Origin: Rhizobium leguminosarum | GTDB taxonomy: Bacteria; Pseudomonadota; Alphaproteobacteria; Rhizobiales; Rhizobiaceae | Length of the DNA: 64,000 nt | NCBI RefSeq assembly: GCF_004123835.1 | Contig: NZ_MZMU01000003.1 | Span: 682,001 to 746,000 of the forward strand | Direction of reading: 5' to 3' | Shown here: in pieces, positions 53,876-63,986 of the stretch | Layout of the letters: each line of letters starts with the position of its first letter | Position numbering within the stretch: the stretch's first letter is position 1 | The notes under the pieces: generated by a model | Told to the model about the DNA's origin: nothing | What the model saw: only the letters and a program-made list of their open reading frames with translations | Databases searched by the model: none | Position numbers and translations under genes: made by a program

Positions 53876-55774
53876 ATGTCCGAAGATAGCCATCCGAACG
53901 AACGCCATATGACGCCGAAAAAGCTGTTCTATCTCGGGCTAGGTTCCGTCGGCGTCGTCTACGGCGACATCGGCACCAGCCCGCTCTATGCCTTTCGCGA
54001 GGCGCTGAAGCCGGTGGCCCATGACGGCGTCACCCGTTTCGAAGTCATCAGCCTGATCTCGCTGATGATCTGGGCGCTGACGATCATCGTTACGATCAAA
54101 TATGTGCTCTTCCTGCTGCGCGCCGACAATGACGGCGAGGGTGGCACGCTGTCGCTGCTCGCCCTGCTGATGAAGACCGCCAACGGCCACACGGCCATTC
54201 TGATGTTGCTCGGCCTGATGGGTGCTGCCCTCTTTCTCGGCGATGCCATGATCACGCCGGCTCTATCCGTGCTGTCGGCCGTCGAGGGTCTGAAGCTCGT
54301 CACCCCCAGCTTCGCGGAATATATCGTGCCGATCTCGGTGGTGATCCTGGCGCTGCTCTTCGTCGTGCAATCGCGCGGCACCGGCGCCGTCGCGAAGTTC
54401 TTCGGCCCGATCACCGCCGTCTGGTTCCTCGTCATGGCCGCCGCCGGCATTTCCCATATCTCGGACGATTACGGCATCCTTGCCGCCTTCAATCCCTATT
54501 ATGCCGTCGCCTTCCTGCTGCATGAGGGCTTCTACGGCGTCGTCGTGCTCGGCGCCGTCTTCCTGACGGTGACGGGCGCCGAGGCGCTCTATGCCGATCT
54601 CGGCCATTTCGGCCGCCGCCCGATCCAGTGGGCCTGGTTCCTGCTGGTTTTCCCGGCGCTGACGCTGAACTATCTCGGGCAGGGGGCGCTCGTTCTCGGC
54701 AATCCGATGACGATGTCCGATCCCTTCTATCTGATGTATCCGAAATGGGCGCTGCTGCCCGTCGTCATACTGGCGACCGCCGCGACGATCATCGCCAGCC
54801 AGGCGGTCATCACCGGCGCTTTCTCGATGGTGCGCCAGGGCATCAACCTCGGCTTCCTGCCGCGCATGGAAATCCTCTTCACGTCGGAAACCAATACCGG
54901 GCAGATCTTCGTACCTTCGGTCAACGCCGTGCTGTTCATCGGCGTCATCTTCCTGGTCTTAAGTTTCAAGACATCGGAGGCGCTGGCGACCGCCTACGGC
55001 ATCTCCGTCACCGGCGCCATGGTCGTCACCTCGATCATGGCCTTCGAATTCGTCCGCGCCCGCTGGAACTGGTCGCTCCCGGTTGCGGTGATCGCGCTTG
55101 CGCCGCTGGTCGTGCTCGAAATGATCTTCCTTGGCGCCAACCTTTTGAAGATCCACGACGGCGGCTATATCCCGATTCTGATCGCCACCGCCTTTACCGT
55201 CGTCATGTGGACCTGGCGCCGCGGCACGGCGATCCTGATGGAAAAGACCCGCCACACCGATATTCCGCTCGCCTCCTTCGTCAGCTCGATCGAGCGCAAG
55301 AGCGAACATTCGCCGGCCCAGGTTCCAGGCACCGCGATCTTCCTGACCAGCGATCCGGAGTCGGCTCCCGCCGCGCTTCTGCACAATCTCAAGCACAATC
55401 ATGTACTTCATGACCGCAACGTCATCCTGACCATCCGCACGGTCAACAAACCGCGCGTGCCAAGCCACGACCGCTACAGGGTCGAGCAGATTTCCGAGCG
55501 TTTCTCCCGCGTCGAACTGCTCTTCGGCTTCATGGAATCGCAGAACGTCTCGCAGGCCTTGGCGACATTGCGCAAGACAGGACTGAAGTTCGACATCATG
55601 TCGACCTCCTTCTATCTCGGCCGCCGCAAGCTGGTGCCGGACGCCAAGTCGGGCATGCCCTACTGGCAGGACCGGCTCTACATCGCGCTTGCCAACGCCG
55701 CCGCCAACCCCTCGGATTACTTCCGCCTGCCGGCCAACCGCGTGGTGGAGCTCGGCTCGCACGTTATTATTTGA
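53876..55774 (+). CDS. kup: Potassium uptake protein Kup
   Basis: 632 aa, the usual length. About 12 membrane helices up to residue 460; the family start [25 protein letters not shown] (in pieces), [18 protein letters not shown], and [34 protein letters not shown] (in pieces) are clear. The C-terminal third is hydrophilic and cytoplasmic, ending [11 protein letters not shown]. Imports K+ with H+. Rhizobia often carry several kup copies; this one sits with corA. Confidence 0.96.
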   Translation: MSEDSHPNERHMTPKKLFYLGLGSVGVVYGDIGTSPLYAFREALKPVAHDGVTRFEVISLISLMIWALTIIVTIKYVLFLLRADNDGEGGTLSLLALLMKTANGHTAILMLLGLMGAALFLGDAMITPALSVLSAVEGLKLVTPSFAEYIVPISVVILALLFVVQSRGTGAVAKFFGPITAVWFLVMAAAGISHISDDYGILAAFNPYYAVAFLLHEGFYGVVVLGAVFLTVTGAEALYADLGHFGRRPIQWAWFLLVFPALTLNYLGQGALVLGNPMTMSDPFYLMYPKWALLPVVILATAATIIASQAVITGAFSMVRQGINLGFLPRMEILFTSETNTGQIFVPSVNAVLFIGVIFLVLSFKTSEALATAYGISVTGAMVVTSIMAFEFVRARWNWSLPVAVIALAPLVVLEMIFLGANLLKIHDGGYIPILIATAFTVVMWTWRRGTAILMEKTRHTDIPLASFVSSIERKSEHSPAQVPGTAIFLTSDPESAPAALLHNLKHNHVLHDRNVILTIRTVNKPRVPSHDRYRVEQISERFSRVELLFGFMESQNVSQALATLRKTGLKFDIMSTSFYLGRRKLVPDAKSGMPYWQDRLYIALANAAANPSDYFRLPANRVVELGSHVII

Positions 55775-55796
55775 TGGGTGGGGCAAAGACCCCGCC

Positions 55797-55826
55797 CCAA
55801 ACCCCTCCCCACAAGGGGGAGGGGCT
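55797..55826 (+). repeat. CCCCTCCCC-AC palindrome, left of an inverted pair
   Basis: CCAAACCCCTCCCCACAAGG followed by GGGAGGGG. Inverse partner at 55907-55943, 80 bp away, after the kup stop. Unlike the RIME-like family in sequence but of the same inverted-pair layout. Confidence 0.7.
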
Positions 55827-55906
55827 TAACCTGTTGCACCGCATCTCCCAAAACTCCAGCTCGGCAAACGACGAGATGATCGCGGGCAAAGCGGTGATGC
55901 TGGGCT

Positions 55907-55943
55907 AGTCCCTCCCCCTTGTGGGGAGGGGTTGGGGAGGGGA
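55907..55943 (-). repeat. CCCCTCCCC-AC palindrome, inverted partner
   Basis: TAGTCCCTCCCCCTTGTGGG then GAGGGGTTGGGGAGGGG, inverse of 55797-55826. Could also act as a terminator region for kup. Confidence 0.7.
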
Positions 55944-56052
55944 CTTTCGCAAATCACGAAATTATCCCCCACATTAGAACATCCCGAAATTCTTACAGTC
56001 ACATTTCGGCACAGCCTGTTAACCGGACATCAAGGTTAATGCGGGATTTTCA

Positions 56053-57282
56053 ATGGAATGTTCCCGCGTTCCATGCCCGGAGTCCGTGTTGCGTCGAAAG
56101 AGCCCTTCCCGTAGCAAGCTGCGTCTTATTCCCGAGAATTGGGTGTCGCCCGCAATCTTCGGTCTCGCCGGCTGGCTGATCTTCCCGAGCGTCGCATCCC
56201 ATGCCGATCTCGCCGCCATGCTCGCCGGCCTCGATCATGAGGGGGGGAACTGGCGCATGGTGCTGACCAATTCGCCGGCCGGCTCCATCCACCAGGCCGA
56301 ACTCGCCTTCGCCGAACCGATGGTGACGGGTTCGATCTCCGCCGGTGCCGGCATGGTGCTGCCCGATGGCCGCAAGGTCGCCTTCAATGCCAAGGACAAG
56401 AGCACTGCCAAGGATAGGGGCCACGAGAACACGCCGGACGAGGATCGCGTCAACCGCGGCAGCAAGAAAGGCCGCGTCGTCGCTGTCGAGAAGATGCAGC
56501 CGCCGAAGGATTTTTCCGCCGGCTCGATCCTCGAGCGCACCAAGATGCTCTTCACCCCGAGCTTTGATCTCAAGGACAGGTCGGCCTTCGTCAAACCGAA
56601 GATCCAGGGCAAGGAAATCGAGATCGCCACATCTTTCTATGAGACGCAGCCGGTGGTGACCGATAATGGGGTGCCGACGATGCTCGCAAGCCTCGTCACC
56701 AGCAGCAAGGCCGATGTGCTGGCCACCGCCTATGGGCCGGCAGCACCCGACTATGCCCGCCAATCGCCGTTCGATTCGATCCTGACCGAGCAGGACAGCG
56801 GCCGCTTCGTTCCGGAGATCGGTCCGCGCGACCATGCTTGGGCCGCAAGCATATTGGCGCCGAGCGTCTTTTCCGCCCGCGAACAGCAGTGCCTTGCCTC
56901 CGGCATCTATTTCGAGGCGCGCGGAGAATCGGTGAAGGGTCAGGCGGCCGTCGCCCAGGTCATCCTCAACCGCGTCCGCAACCCTTCCTATCCGAAGACC
57001 ATCTGCGGCGTCGTCTATCAGAACGAGGATTGGCGCAACCGTTGCCAGTTTTCCTTCGCCTGCGACAGCATCAAGGACAGAGTGAATTCGGAATATCACT
57101 GGAGAGTCGCCCGCGACGTGGCGATGGCGGTGACCGCCGGCAAGATCTGGCTGCCGCAGGTGGGCTCGGCGACGCATTACCATGCCGTTTATGTTCGCCC
57201 GAAATGGGCAAAGACCATGGAAAAGGTCGGCCGCATCGGTCTTCACGTCTTCTATCGCACCTATGGCGGCGGCTGGAGCTGA
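56053..57282 (+). CDS. SleB-type cell wall hydrolase (Hydrolase_2)
   Basis: 409 aa. N-terminal hydrophobic anchor (about 32-50, AIFGLAGWLIFPSVASHA), a long charged middle, and a C-terminal SleB domain from about 280: FSAREQQCLASGIYFEARGESVKGQAAVAQVILNRV (in pieces) with the catalytic Glu of YFEARGE, then CGVVYQN, CQFSFACD and GSATHYHAVYVRPKW. SleB-type enzymes are lytic transglycosylases; in rhizobia they likely remodel peptidoglycan. Membrane-anchored with the domain in the periplasm. Confidence 0.92.
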   Translation: MECSRVPCPESVLRRKSPSRSKLRLIPENWVSPAIFGLAGWLIFPSVASHADLAAMLAGLDHEGGNWRMVLTNSPAGSIHQAELAFAEPMVTGSISAGAGMVLPDGRKVAFNAKDKSTAKDRGHENTPDEDRVNRGSKKGRVVAVEKMQPPKDFSAGSILERTKMLFTPSFDLKDRSAFVKPKIQGKEIEIATSFYETQPVVTDNGVPTMLASLVTSSKADVLATAYGPAAPDYARQSPFDSILTEQDSGRFVPEIGPRDHAWAASILAPSVFSAREQQCLASGIYFEARGESVKGQAAVAQVILNRVRNPSYPKTICGVVYQNEDWRNRCQFSFACDSIKDRVNSEYHWRVARDVAMAVTAGKIWLPQVGSATHYHAVYVRPKWAKTMEKVGRIGLHVFYRTYGGGWS

Positions 57283-57420
57283 GATAAATCGCCGGGGCAA
57301 GCCGATTTCCGGCCCGGAAAAGCGGATTCTTTCCGTCGAATTTGCGCGATCGACCCAGAGTCGATTTATCTCTTTGATTTGATGGAATTATTTTCTCGCT
57401 GGACAGATGCTGTCTACGCC

Positions 57421-57449
57421 TTGACTATGCTAATCCCTAAAACTATGTT
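57421..57449 (+). promoter_or_regulatory. Promoter of the atp F0 operon
   Basis: TTGACT (57421-57426), 17-bp spacer, TATGTT (57444-57449), about 105 bases before atpI. Good vegetative promoter. Confidence 0.7.
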
Positions 57450-57553
57450 GCGCGCGACTTCAGAACGGGCCGGAAGGGTCTCAACCTTCGCGTCCGGGGT
57501 CCGAATGACCGGGGTAGCGGGAGTGCGGGCGACGGGCAGGCGAGGAGAGATCC

Positions 57554-57892
57554 ATGGCGGACGACCGCGAGGAAAGTCTAGAAAAGCGCCGTGCGCAATT
57601 GGGAGCGAAACTCGCGACCAAGGGCGTCGAGACGGGAGAAGACGAGGCTAGGGAAGCCCGCGCCGAGGTAAGCCGCAAAGGTTATGCCCAGGCGATGAAG
57701 CTTTCCAGCGAGTTCATTTCCGCAATCGTCGTCGGTGCTCTCCTTGGCTATCTCCTCGACCGTTTTGTTGGCACGGCGCCTTGGGGTTTGATTGTTCTTC
57801 TGCTTCTTGGATTTTGTGCCGGCGTTCTGAACGTGCTGCGTTCTGCGGGGGTGGTGGCCCATCCCCTGGACGACAAGGACGACAAGAAATAG
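57554..57892 (+). CDS. atpI: ATP synthase accessory protein AtpI
   Basis: 112 aa. Charged N-terminal half, then two membrane helices (FISAIVVGALLGYLLDRF and WGLIVLLLLGFCAGVLNVL) and a charged tail (DDKDDKK). AtpI/AtpZ assists c-ring assembly or Mg2+ uptake for the F0 sector. First gene of the F0 operon, GGCGAGGAGAG upstream. Confidence 0.93.
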   Translation: MADDREESLEKRRAQLGAKLATKGVETGEDEAREARAEVSRKGYAQAMKLSSEFISAIVVGALLGYLLDRFVGTAPWGLIVLLLLGFCAGVLNVLRSAGVVAHPLDDKDDKK

Positions 57893-57954
57893 GGACCGGT
57901 TCCGGTCCAGTGCAATGACCCCGCGTCCTGCGGGCCAAAGAGAGAGAACAAGCG

Positions 57955-58707
57955 GTGTCTAACGATCCGACTCATCAGTTCCTGATCCAGAAGATTGTGC
58001 CGATCGAAATCGGCGGAATTGATTTTTCGTTCACCAATGCATCGCTCTTCATGGCTGCTTCGGCTGCCGCTGCCGCAGGCTTTCTTTATTTCGCGACCTC
58101 GAACCGCGCCATCGTCCCGGGCCGTTCGCAGTCGGTTGCGGAAATGTCCTATGAATTCATCGCCAACATGCTGAAGGAAGGCGCGGGCAAGCAGGGAATG
58201 AAGTTCTTCCCGCTGGTCTTTTCGCTGTTCATGTTCGTCCTGACGGCGAACCTGCTCGGCATGTTCCCGTATTTCTTCACGGTGACGAGCCAGATCATCG
58301 TCACCTTCGCCCTTGCCCTGCTCGTCATTGGCACGGTTCTCGTCTACGGTTTCTATAAGCACGGCTTCCACTTCCTGAATGTCTTCGTGCCCTCGGGCGT
58401 GCCGGGCCTTCTGCTGCCGCTGGTCATCGCGATCGAAATCATCTCCTTCCTGTCGCGTCCAATTTCACTCTCGGTTCGTCTCTTCGCCAACATGCTCGCC
58501 GGCCACATCACGCTCAAAGTGTTCGCAGGCTTCGTCGCCTCGCTTGGAACCATGGGTGCTCTCGGTATCGGCGGCGCCGTTCTTCCCCTCATCATGACCG
58601 TCGCCCTGACCGGTCTCGAGTTCCTCGTCGCCTTCCTTCAGGCTTACGTCTTTGCGGTGCTGACTTGCATGTACCTCAACGACGCAATCCATCCGGGCGG
58701 GCACTAA
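57955..58707 (+). CDS. atpB: ATP synthase F0 subunit a
   Basis: 250 aa from a GTG, with AGAGAGAAC upstream. Five to six membrane helices; the essential Arg lies in [15 protein letters not shown]. Forms the proton half-channels beside the c-ring. Ends [14 protein letters not shown], typical of the family. Confidence 0.97.
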   Translation: MSNDPTHQFLIQKIVPIEIGGIDFSFTNASLFMAASAAAAAGFLYFATSNRAIVPGRSQSVAEMSYEFIANMLKEGAGKQGMKFFPLVFSLFMFVLTANLLGMFPYFFTVTSQIIVTFALALLVIGTVLVYGFYKHGFHFLNVFVPSGVPGLLLPLVIAIEIISFLSRPISLSVRLFANMLAGHITLKVFAGFVASLGTMGALGIGGAVLPLIMTVALTGLEFLVAFLQAYVFAVLTCMYLNDAIHPGGH

Positions 58708-58774
58708 GGATAACGACATCGACGTCAAAGGGCGTCAGTCATTCGCCGCAACAACCATTTCAAAGGAGTTCAAC

Positions 58775-59002
58775 ATGGAAGCGGAAGCAGCAAAGTACAT
58801 CGGTGCAGGCCTGGCTTGCTTTGGTATGGCCGGTACGGCTCTCGGCCTCGGCAATATTTTCGGCAGCTACCTCTCCGGCGCACTGCGCAATCCGTCTGCC
58901 GCTGACAGCCAGTTCGGCCGTCTGGTATTCGGCTTCGCCGTTACGGAAGCTCTGGGCATCTTCTCGCTGCTCGTTGCTCTCCTCCTCCTCTTCGCCGTCT
59001 GA
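58775..59002 (+). CDS. atpE: ATP synthase F0 subunit c
   Basis: 75 aa, two-helix hairpin. AAAGGAG upstream. First helix KYIGAGLACFGMAGTALGLGNIF, polar loop ALRNPSA, second helix with the proton-binding Glu in FAVTEALGIFSLLVALLLLF (in pieces). Forms the rotor ring. Confidence 0.97.
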   Translation: MEAEAAKYIGAGLACFGMAGTALGLGNIFGSYLSGALRNPSAADSQFGRLVFGFAVTEALGIFSLLVALLLLFAV

Positions 59003-59079
59003 TATCGGCGAATAGATGGATCACGGCCTGCGACCGCAAGCCGTGATCCTTTGCATTTGCAGTCCACCTGGAGGTGAGC

Positions 59080-59703
59080 ATGTTTTTTGTGACCCCGGCT
59101 TACGCTGAGGAAGCACCGGCGGCAGCGACGGGTACGGATGCGCACGCCGCTCCGGCCGCAGGCGAGGTCCATACCGAGACTGGTGTTGCCGAAGGCGAAC
59201 ACGCCCGCGGCCCTTTCCCGCCTTTCGATTCGACGACCTTCGCGTCCCAGCTGCTCTGGCTGGTGATCACGTTCGGCGTCTTCTATTTGCTCATGCAAAA
59301 GGTCATCGCGCCGCGCATCGGGGCGATCCTCGATCAGCGTCACACGCGCATTTCCCAGGATCTGGAAGAGGCAGGCCGCCTGAAGGGCGAAGCCGACGCC
59401 GCCGTCCAGACCTATGAAGGTGAACTGGCCGCTGCCCGCGCCAAATCCAACGCGATCGGCTCAGCCGCACGCGACGCCGCCAAGGCCAAGGCCGAAGTGG
59501 AACGCCGCGCTGTCGAGGCGAGCCTTTCGGAAAAGATCAAGGCTGCCGAGCTGCGTATCGGCGAGATCAAGGCCAAGGCCTTCGCGGACGTTGGCACCAT
59601 TGCCGAGGAAACGGCGGCTGCCGTGGTCGATCAGCTGATCGGCGGTACCGTCGCCAAGGCCGATGTCGTCGCCGCCGTCGCGGCTGCCAAGAAGGAGGCT
59701 TGA
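59080..59703 (+). CDS. atpF': ATP synthase F0 subunit b'
   Basis: 207 aa from the ATG at 59080 with GGAGGTGA just before it. A long Ala/Glu/His-rich N-terminal extension (about 45 residues) with a signal-like start [14 protein letters not shown]; then the membrane helix [22 protein letters not shown] and a long coiled coil. Photosynthetic-type and alphaproteobacterial synthases use b and b' as heterodimer stator. atpF follows 3 bp after. Confidence 0.95.
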   Translation: MFFVTPAYAEEAPAAATGTDAHAAPAAGEVHTETGVAEGEHARGPFPPFDSTTFASQLLWLVITFGVFYLLMQKVIAPRIGAILDQRHTRISQDLEEAGRLKGEADAAVQTYEGELAAARAKSNAIGSAARDAAKAKAEVERRAVEASLSEKIKAAELRIGEIKAKAFADVGTIAEETAAAVVDQLIGGTVAKADVVAAVAAAKKEA

Positions 59704-59706
59704 TCG

Positions 59707-60198
59707 ATGGAATTTGCCTTTGACGCGACTTTCTTCGCCTTTGTCGGCCTCGTCCTCTTCCTGGCGCTGGTCGTTTACCTGAAGGTTCCGGGCATGTTGG
59801 CACGGTCGCTCGACGACCGCGCCGACCAGATCCGCAACGAATTGGCCGAAGCCAAGCGCCTGCGTGAGGAGGCCCAGCACCTGCTCGCCGAATACCAGCG
59901 CAAGCGCAAGGAAGCGGAAGCCGAAGCGGCCCACATCGTTGCCGCCGCGGAGCGCGAAGCCGAAATGCTGACCGCCGACGCGAAGAAGAAGACGGAAGAA
60001 TTCGTTGCCAACCGCACGGCGCTGTCCGAGCAGAAGATCAAGCAGGCCGAGGTCGAGGCGATGAAGGCGGTGCGTTCCGCCGCCGTCGATCTCGCAATCG
60101 CGGCCGCCGAAACCGTGCTTGCCAAGCGGGCCGACGCCAAGGTCCAGTCCGACCTCTTCGGCACTGCCGTCGGCCAGGTCAAGACGCGGCTCAACTGA
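59707..60198 (+). CDS. atpF: ATP synthase F0 subunit b
   Basis: 163 aa. One N-terminal membrane helix (FFAFVGLVLFLALVVYLKVPGML in pieces) and a charged coiled coil with EAKRLREEAQHLLAEYQRKR. Stator partner of b'. Last gene of the F0 operon; terminator at 60222-60250. The F1 genes are not in this window, as usual for alphaproteobacteria. Confidence 0.96.
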   Translation: MEFAFDATFFAFVGLVLFLALVVYLKVPGMLARSLDDRADQIRNELAEAKRLREEAQHLLAEYQRKRKEAEAEAAHIVAAAEREAEMLTADAKKKTEEFVANRTALSEQKIKQAEVEAMKAVRSAAVDLAIAAAETVLAKRADAKVQSDLFGTAVGQVKTRLN

Positions 60199-60221
60199 GC
60201 GTTTCGAAAAGATTGAGAGCG

Positions 60222-60250
60222 AAGGCCGGGCATGTCCCGGCCTTTTCTTT
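60222..60250 (+). terminator. Terminator of the atp F0 operon
   Basis: AAGGCCGGG (60222-60230) - CATGT - CCCGGCCTT (60236-60244), followed by TTCTTT. 24 bp after the atpF stop. Confidence 0.9.
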
Positions 60251-60389
60251 TGCTGATGACTCGGCCTTGTGTCGACGATCTGCTGCATATTCACCGGCTG
60301 CCGCCACCTTTGCCGGGGTCGACGGGTCTCATGGCCTGTCCTTCGGACCCCGCAAGCGGGGCGAAGGAGATATGCCGCGACGTCTCGAT

Positions 60390-60441
60390 TCCCTCTTCTC
60401 CCCAGCGGGGAGAAGGTGCCCGTAGGGCGGATGAGGGGGCC
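60390..60441 (+). repeat. RIME-like palindromic repeat
   Basis: Same unit as 11682-11732, with about 65 bp (60376-60441) seemingly identical including flank. Inverted partner at 60506-60559. The gap 60251-60731 holds repeats only and no gene. Confidence 0.85.
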
Positions 60442-60505
60442 ACACGGTAGAGCTTTCATTGCCCTTCGCTTTCGCTCGGCACAACAACAAATGTTCTGCC
60501 GTGAG

Positions 60506-60559
60506 GCCCCCTCATCCGACCCTTCGGGCCACCTTCTCCCCGCTGGGGAGAAGAGGGAG
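60506..60559 (-). repeat. RIME-like palindromic repeat, inverted partner
   Basis: GGCCCCCTCATCCGACCC...CTTCTCCCC-GCT-GGGGAGAAG, inverse of 60390-60441; its tail matches the 8237-8290 type (ACCCTTCGGGCCACC). Confidence 0.85.
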
Positions 60560-60592
60560 CAAGACGCGCCGACTTCCTTAACCTAAAGCATG

Positions 60593-60692
60593 TCGCGCAA
60601 AAGTGTGCAGCGGTTTTTGCGGCAACGACATGCGAGGAAATAAAGAGCTAAAGCGCAAGGAGCGAATCTGAAAGATCGCGACGCGCTTTAGC
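60593..60692. repeat. Mosaic repeat, about 100 bp
   Basis: Near-copy of 35082-35189: CTAAAGCATGTCGCGCAAAA...CGACATGCG, then CTAAAGCGCAAGGAGCG...GACGCGCTTTAGC. Lies just before the rnhB 3' end. Confidence 0.85.
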
Positions 60693-60731
60693 CGTTGCGT
60701 TCGGCACGCCCGGTTTCTACTGAAAAGCGAC

Positions 60732-61421
60732 CTACTCGGAAATCAGTTCATCCGTCTCAGGACCTTCCTCGCCCTTCCGCAACGGCCGAAAACTCATTCG
60801 GTGCAGGGAACAGGGGCCGTGCTTTTCGATGCCGGCGCGGTGCTGCGCCGTGCCGTAGCCCACATGCGCCGCAAAGCCGTAATCCGGAAATACACGATGC
60901 GCCCGCGCCATCATCCGGTCGCGTGTCACCTTGGCGACGATCGAGGCGGCGGCGATCGAGACCGAGCGGGCATCGCCCTTGACCACGGCCTGTCCGGGGC
61001 AATCAAGGCCCGGCGGCACGTCGAGCCCGTCAGTCAGCACGTAGCTGGCCGGAATGGCGAGGCTGCAGATGGCGCGGCGCATGGCGTCGAGGCTTGCCTT
61101 GCGGATATCCGTCTCGTCGATGCGCGTCGAGCTCGAGGAGGCGATGGAGACGGTCGCAGTCGCCAAAATCTGCACGAACAGTTCCTCGCGCCGTTGCGCC
61201 GAAAGCTGTTTGGAATCGTTCAGACCCTCAGGGATGCGCTTTGGATCGAGAATGACGGCGGCCGCCACGACGGGTCCCGCCAGCGGCCCGCGGCCTGCCT
61301 CGTCGGCGCCGGCGACCGGCCAGTGGCCGGCCTTGCGGGCTTTGAGTTCCAGCCGGAAATCCGGCACGAGCGGAACCGTGTCGAAAAGCAGGGGAGAATC
61401 GGGTGACGTGCGAGGTTTCAT
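60732..61421 (-). CDS. rnhB: Ribonuclease HII
   Basis: 229 aa from the ATG at 61421. Removes RNA from RNA/DNA hybrids and single ribonucleotides. Signature [20 protein letters not shown] with the DEAGRG acidic pair, [14 protein letters not shown], Asp in [10 protein letters not shown], and [15 protein letters not shown], then [18 protein letters not shown] (in pieces). The frame runs farther upstream without sense. Complete. Confidence 0.95.
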   Translation of the reverse strand: MKPRTSPDSPLLFDTVPLVPDFRLELKARKAGHWPVAGADEAGRGPLAGPVVAAAVILDPKRIPEGLNDSKQLSAQRREELFVQILATATVSIASSSSTRIDETDIRKASLDAMRRAICSLAIPASYVLTDGLDVPPGLDCPGQAVVKGDARSVSIAAASIVAKVTRDRMMARAHRVFPDYGFAAHVGYGTAQHRAGIEKHGPCSLHRMSFRPLRKGEEGPETDELISE

Positions 61422-61584
61422 GCGGCTGAACCTCGCACGCCAACCCGATTGCCCGCAAGTCCCCGGATCAGGGCGGCGGCCGGGGACGCTCCGGCGGATG
61501 GTGGCGGTCAGGGCCATCCGCGGAAATTGCGCTCGGAGCTCGAAAACAGGGCGGTTTTGTCGAGAAGCCGATGCGCAAGCTTGA

Positions 61585-61650
61585 AGCAATTCCAGGAAAA
61601 GTGCGAAGCGGTTTTCCGTCCGGAATTGCGTAAAAAATAAAATGTTAGAG
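61585..61650. repeat. Mosaic repeat (17829-type), partial
   Basis: AAGCAATTCCAGGAAAAGTG, CGAAGCGGTTTTCCG, GGAATTGCG, then AAATGTTAGAGC. Its last bases provide, on the minus strand, the TAA stop (61645-61647) of the radical SAM gene. Confidence 0.8.
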
Positions 61651-62802
61651 CAACGACAGCTGTACGCCGCTGCCATCCGGCGGTACGAACAGATCGTCGC
61701 GGAGCGGCACGCTGCGGCGCGTCAGGCCGAAACGTCGGGCGGCCATTTCAAAGCGCCGGGCGATCTGCCAGGCATAGGGACCAGCACCCTTCATGCGCTT
61801 GCCGAATTCGGCATCATAATCCTTGCCGCCGCGCATCGAGCGCACCAGCGACATCACATGCCGGTAACGATCGGGGTAATGCTGCAGCAGCCAGTCGCGA
61901 AACAGCGGGCTGACCTCGAGCGGCAGCCTGAGGATGACATAGCTCGCCTCGGCGGCGCCGGCAGCCTTGGCCGATTCAAGGATGCGTTCCAGCTCGTGGT
62001 CGTTCAGCGCCGGGATAAGCGGGGCGGCCATGACTGCCGTCTGGATGCCTGCTTCGGCAAGGGTGTGGATCGTCTCCAGCCGCCGCGGCGGTGTGGCGGC
62101 ACGCGGCTCCATCGTCCGGGCAAGCTTGCGATCCAGCGTGGTCACCGAGATGCCGACGCGCACCAGGTTCTTGCCTGCCATCTCCTGCAGAATGTCGAGA
62201 TCACGCAGGATCATCGCCGACTTGGTGACGATCGATACCGGATGGTTCGCCTTGTTCAACACCTCGAGAATGCCGCGCATGATGCGCCATTCCTTCTCGA
62301 TCGGCTGATAGGGGTCGGTATTGGTGCCGATCGCGATAACCCGCACCTTGTAACCGGGCTTGGCGAGTTCCCGCTCCAGCAGTTTTGCCGCATCGGGCTT
62401 GGCAAAGAGCTTCGTCTCGAAATCGAGCCCCGCAGAAAGCCCCATATAGGCGTGTGTCGGCCGGGCGAAGCAATAGATGCAGCCATGCTCGCAACCGCGA
62501 TAGGGATTGATCGAACGGTCGAAGGAAAGGTCAGGCGATTCGTTGCGGGTGATGGCCGTGCGCGGTTTTTCGACCTGCACTTCGGTCTTGAACGGCGGAA
62601 GCTCTTCCCATGTCTGCCAGCCGTCGTCGACGGTCTCGCGCTGCTGCGCTTCGAACCGCCCTGTCGGGTTCAGTCCCGCCCCACGCCCACGCCGCCGATC
62701 GACCTCGACTCTCAGACCGGAGGACACGATCATCGCATCGGCAACATCTGCCGTATTGGCAGGCGCGAACGCGGCCTGCCCTGCCAGGGACTGTTCTCTC
62801 AT
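61645..62802 (-). CDS. Radical SAM protein, PA0069/SplB-like family
   Basis: 385 aa from the ATG at 62802 with GGGAGAA upstream. The Fe-S site is [23 protein letters not shown] (in pieces), a CxxxCxxC with the 4Fe-4S cluster for SAM cleavage, and [12 protein letters not shown] follows. Then a TIM-barrel with [14 protein letters not shown] and [17 protein letters not shown]. Resembles the PA0069 family, related to spore-photoproduct-lyase-type proteins; substrate not known. The C-terminus ends against a repeat that supplies the stop. Confidence 0.9.
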   Translation of the reverse strand: MREQSLAGQAAFAPANTADVADAMIVSSGLRVEVDRRRGRGAGLNPTGRFEAQQRETVDDGWQTWEELPPFKTEVQVEKPRTAITRNESPDLSFDRSINPYRGCEHGCIYCFARPTHAYMGLSAGLDFETKLFAKPDAAKLLERELAKPGYKVRVIAIGTNTDPYQPIEKEWRIMRGILEVLNKANHPVSIVTKSAMILRDLDILQEMAGKNLVRVGISVTTLDRKLARTMEPRAATPPRRLETIHTLAEAGIQTAVMAAPLIPALNDHELERILESAKAAGAAEASYVILRLPLEVSPLFRDWLLQHYPDRYRHVMSLVRSMRGGKDYDAEFGKRMKGAGPYAWQIARRFEMAARRFGLTRRSVPLRDDLFVPPDGSGVQLSLL

Positions 62803-62941
62803 CGGATTCTCCCGTGGCGGAAAGCCATCGCCTCCGCCCGTTTTGCTGATTAAATTCCTATCCGCAAAATGAGAACAATGCAAGAACAAAAAGAGGAAAA
62901 CGATGCTGGAAAAATTTTGTGCGGCGCATTATAAATAGTCA

Positions 62942-63460
62942 ATGTTGACGGTTGTTCTCGAATGTCAGGATCAGGAATCTGAGCTGGCACAGACTTTATC
63001 GGTACTGGTGGCAGGCGCGGTGGAGGGGCTGGTGAGCGATGTGGTCGTGCTCGATCACGGCTCGCGCGACGGCACCTCGCGGGTGGCCGACGCCGCCGGT
63101 TGCCGCTTCCATTCGCAATGGGATATCAAGGACATCGTCCGTTCGGCGCGCGGCGAATGGCTGCTCTTCGTCGAGCCGGGCGCCAGACCGCAGGCCGGCT
63201 GGATCGATGAGATCGCCGAATATGTGGCGCTGAACAAACTGCCGGCGCGCTTCACCGCATCGCGCGGCTATAGGCGCCCGTTCTTCCAGCGTGTCGGCCG
63301 AGCCGTGCCGCCGCTGGAACTCGGCTTTCTCCTGCCGAAGAAGCAGGCGCTCGCCATCGCCAAAAGCGGGATGCGACTTACCGAATTCGTCAAGGGCCAG
63401 AAGCCGGGCAAGCTGGCGAGCGAACTGATTCCGTCATGGGTTGCCCGCGCTGCGCGATAG
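62942..63460 (+). CDS. Glycosyltransferase-like protein (short GT-A)
   Basis: 172 aa. Begins MLTVVLECQDQESELAQTL and has VVLDHGSRDGTSRVADAAG, the N-terminal nucleotide-sugar fold of family 2 enzymes, then EWLLFVEPGARPQAGWIDEI. Much shorter than a full GT2 (about 250-300), ending GKLASELIPSWVARAAR. No DxD is clear. Could be a small rhizobial relative lacking catalysis; role unknown. Confidence 0.8.
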   Translation: MLTVVLECQDQESELAQTLSVLVAGAVEGLVSDVVVLDHGSRDGTSRVADAAGCRFHSQWDIKDIVRSARGEWLLFVEPGARPQAGWIDEIAEYVALNKLPARFTASRGYRRPFFQRVGRAVPPLELGFLLPKKQALAIAKSGMRLTEFVKGQKPGKLASELIPSWVARAAR

Positions 63461-63650
63461 GCATCGCAACCTTCTCGATGGGCCGCGCGCAAAAGATGGC
63501 GCCCAATAGGATTTCGCGCTATAATTCAAAACATGGCGCCGTCGAAGCGCCTCGCTTCGCAACGGAATGGCCATGGAATGCCGGTGAACGGCAGAACAGG
63601 TCAGCGAAAATCTCCTCTTCTGCCGGGTTCCCGGCGAAAGGAGGTGCGTC

Positions 63651-63986
63651 ATGACACGCGGTAGGATCTACGGCGTACGCAGTATGATCTACGGCCTTAT
63701 GGCCGTCATATTGCCGACATTGGTGATCGCACATCCGCATTCGGCAGCATCGCAGATGATGCGCAGTTGCGCAGGCCGACCCGAAGTCGTCAATTTTCTG
63801 GACAAGAACTTCGCCGAAAAGCTCACGGCAGTCGGACTGATCAACCAGAACGCCATTCTCGAGGTCTATGCCGCCGAAAGCGGCACCTGGACCCTCATCG
63901 TCACGGATGTTCACGGCATAAGCTGCGTCCTGCTGTCGGGTGACAGCTGGGATACGATGCCCGTCCTGCCGGGCCTTGCGACATAG
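63651..63986 (+). CDS. Small exported hypothetical protein
   Basis: 111 aa with AAAGGAGGTGCG directly upstream, a very strong ribosome site. Signal peptide (SMIYGLMAVILPTLVIA), then a domain with two Cys (RSCAGRPEVVNFLDKNF, GISCVLLSGDSWD) that may form a disulfide. A TATAAT stands at 63520-63525, about 125 bases upstream, without a clear -35. Function unknown. Confidence 0.82.
   Translation: MTRGRIYGVRSMIYGLMAVILPTLVIAHPHSAASQMMRSCAGRPEVVNFLDKNFAEKLTAVGLINQNAILEVYAAESGTWTLIVTDVHGISCVLLSGDSWDTMPVLPGLAT

Noticed and set aside
63436..63654. 72-aa frame between the glycosyltransferase-like gene and the small exported protein
   Set aside because: Overlaps the 3' end of one gene in another frame and lacks a ribosome site.
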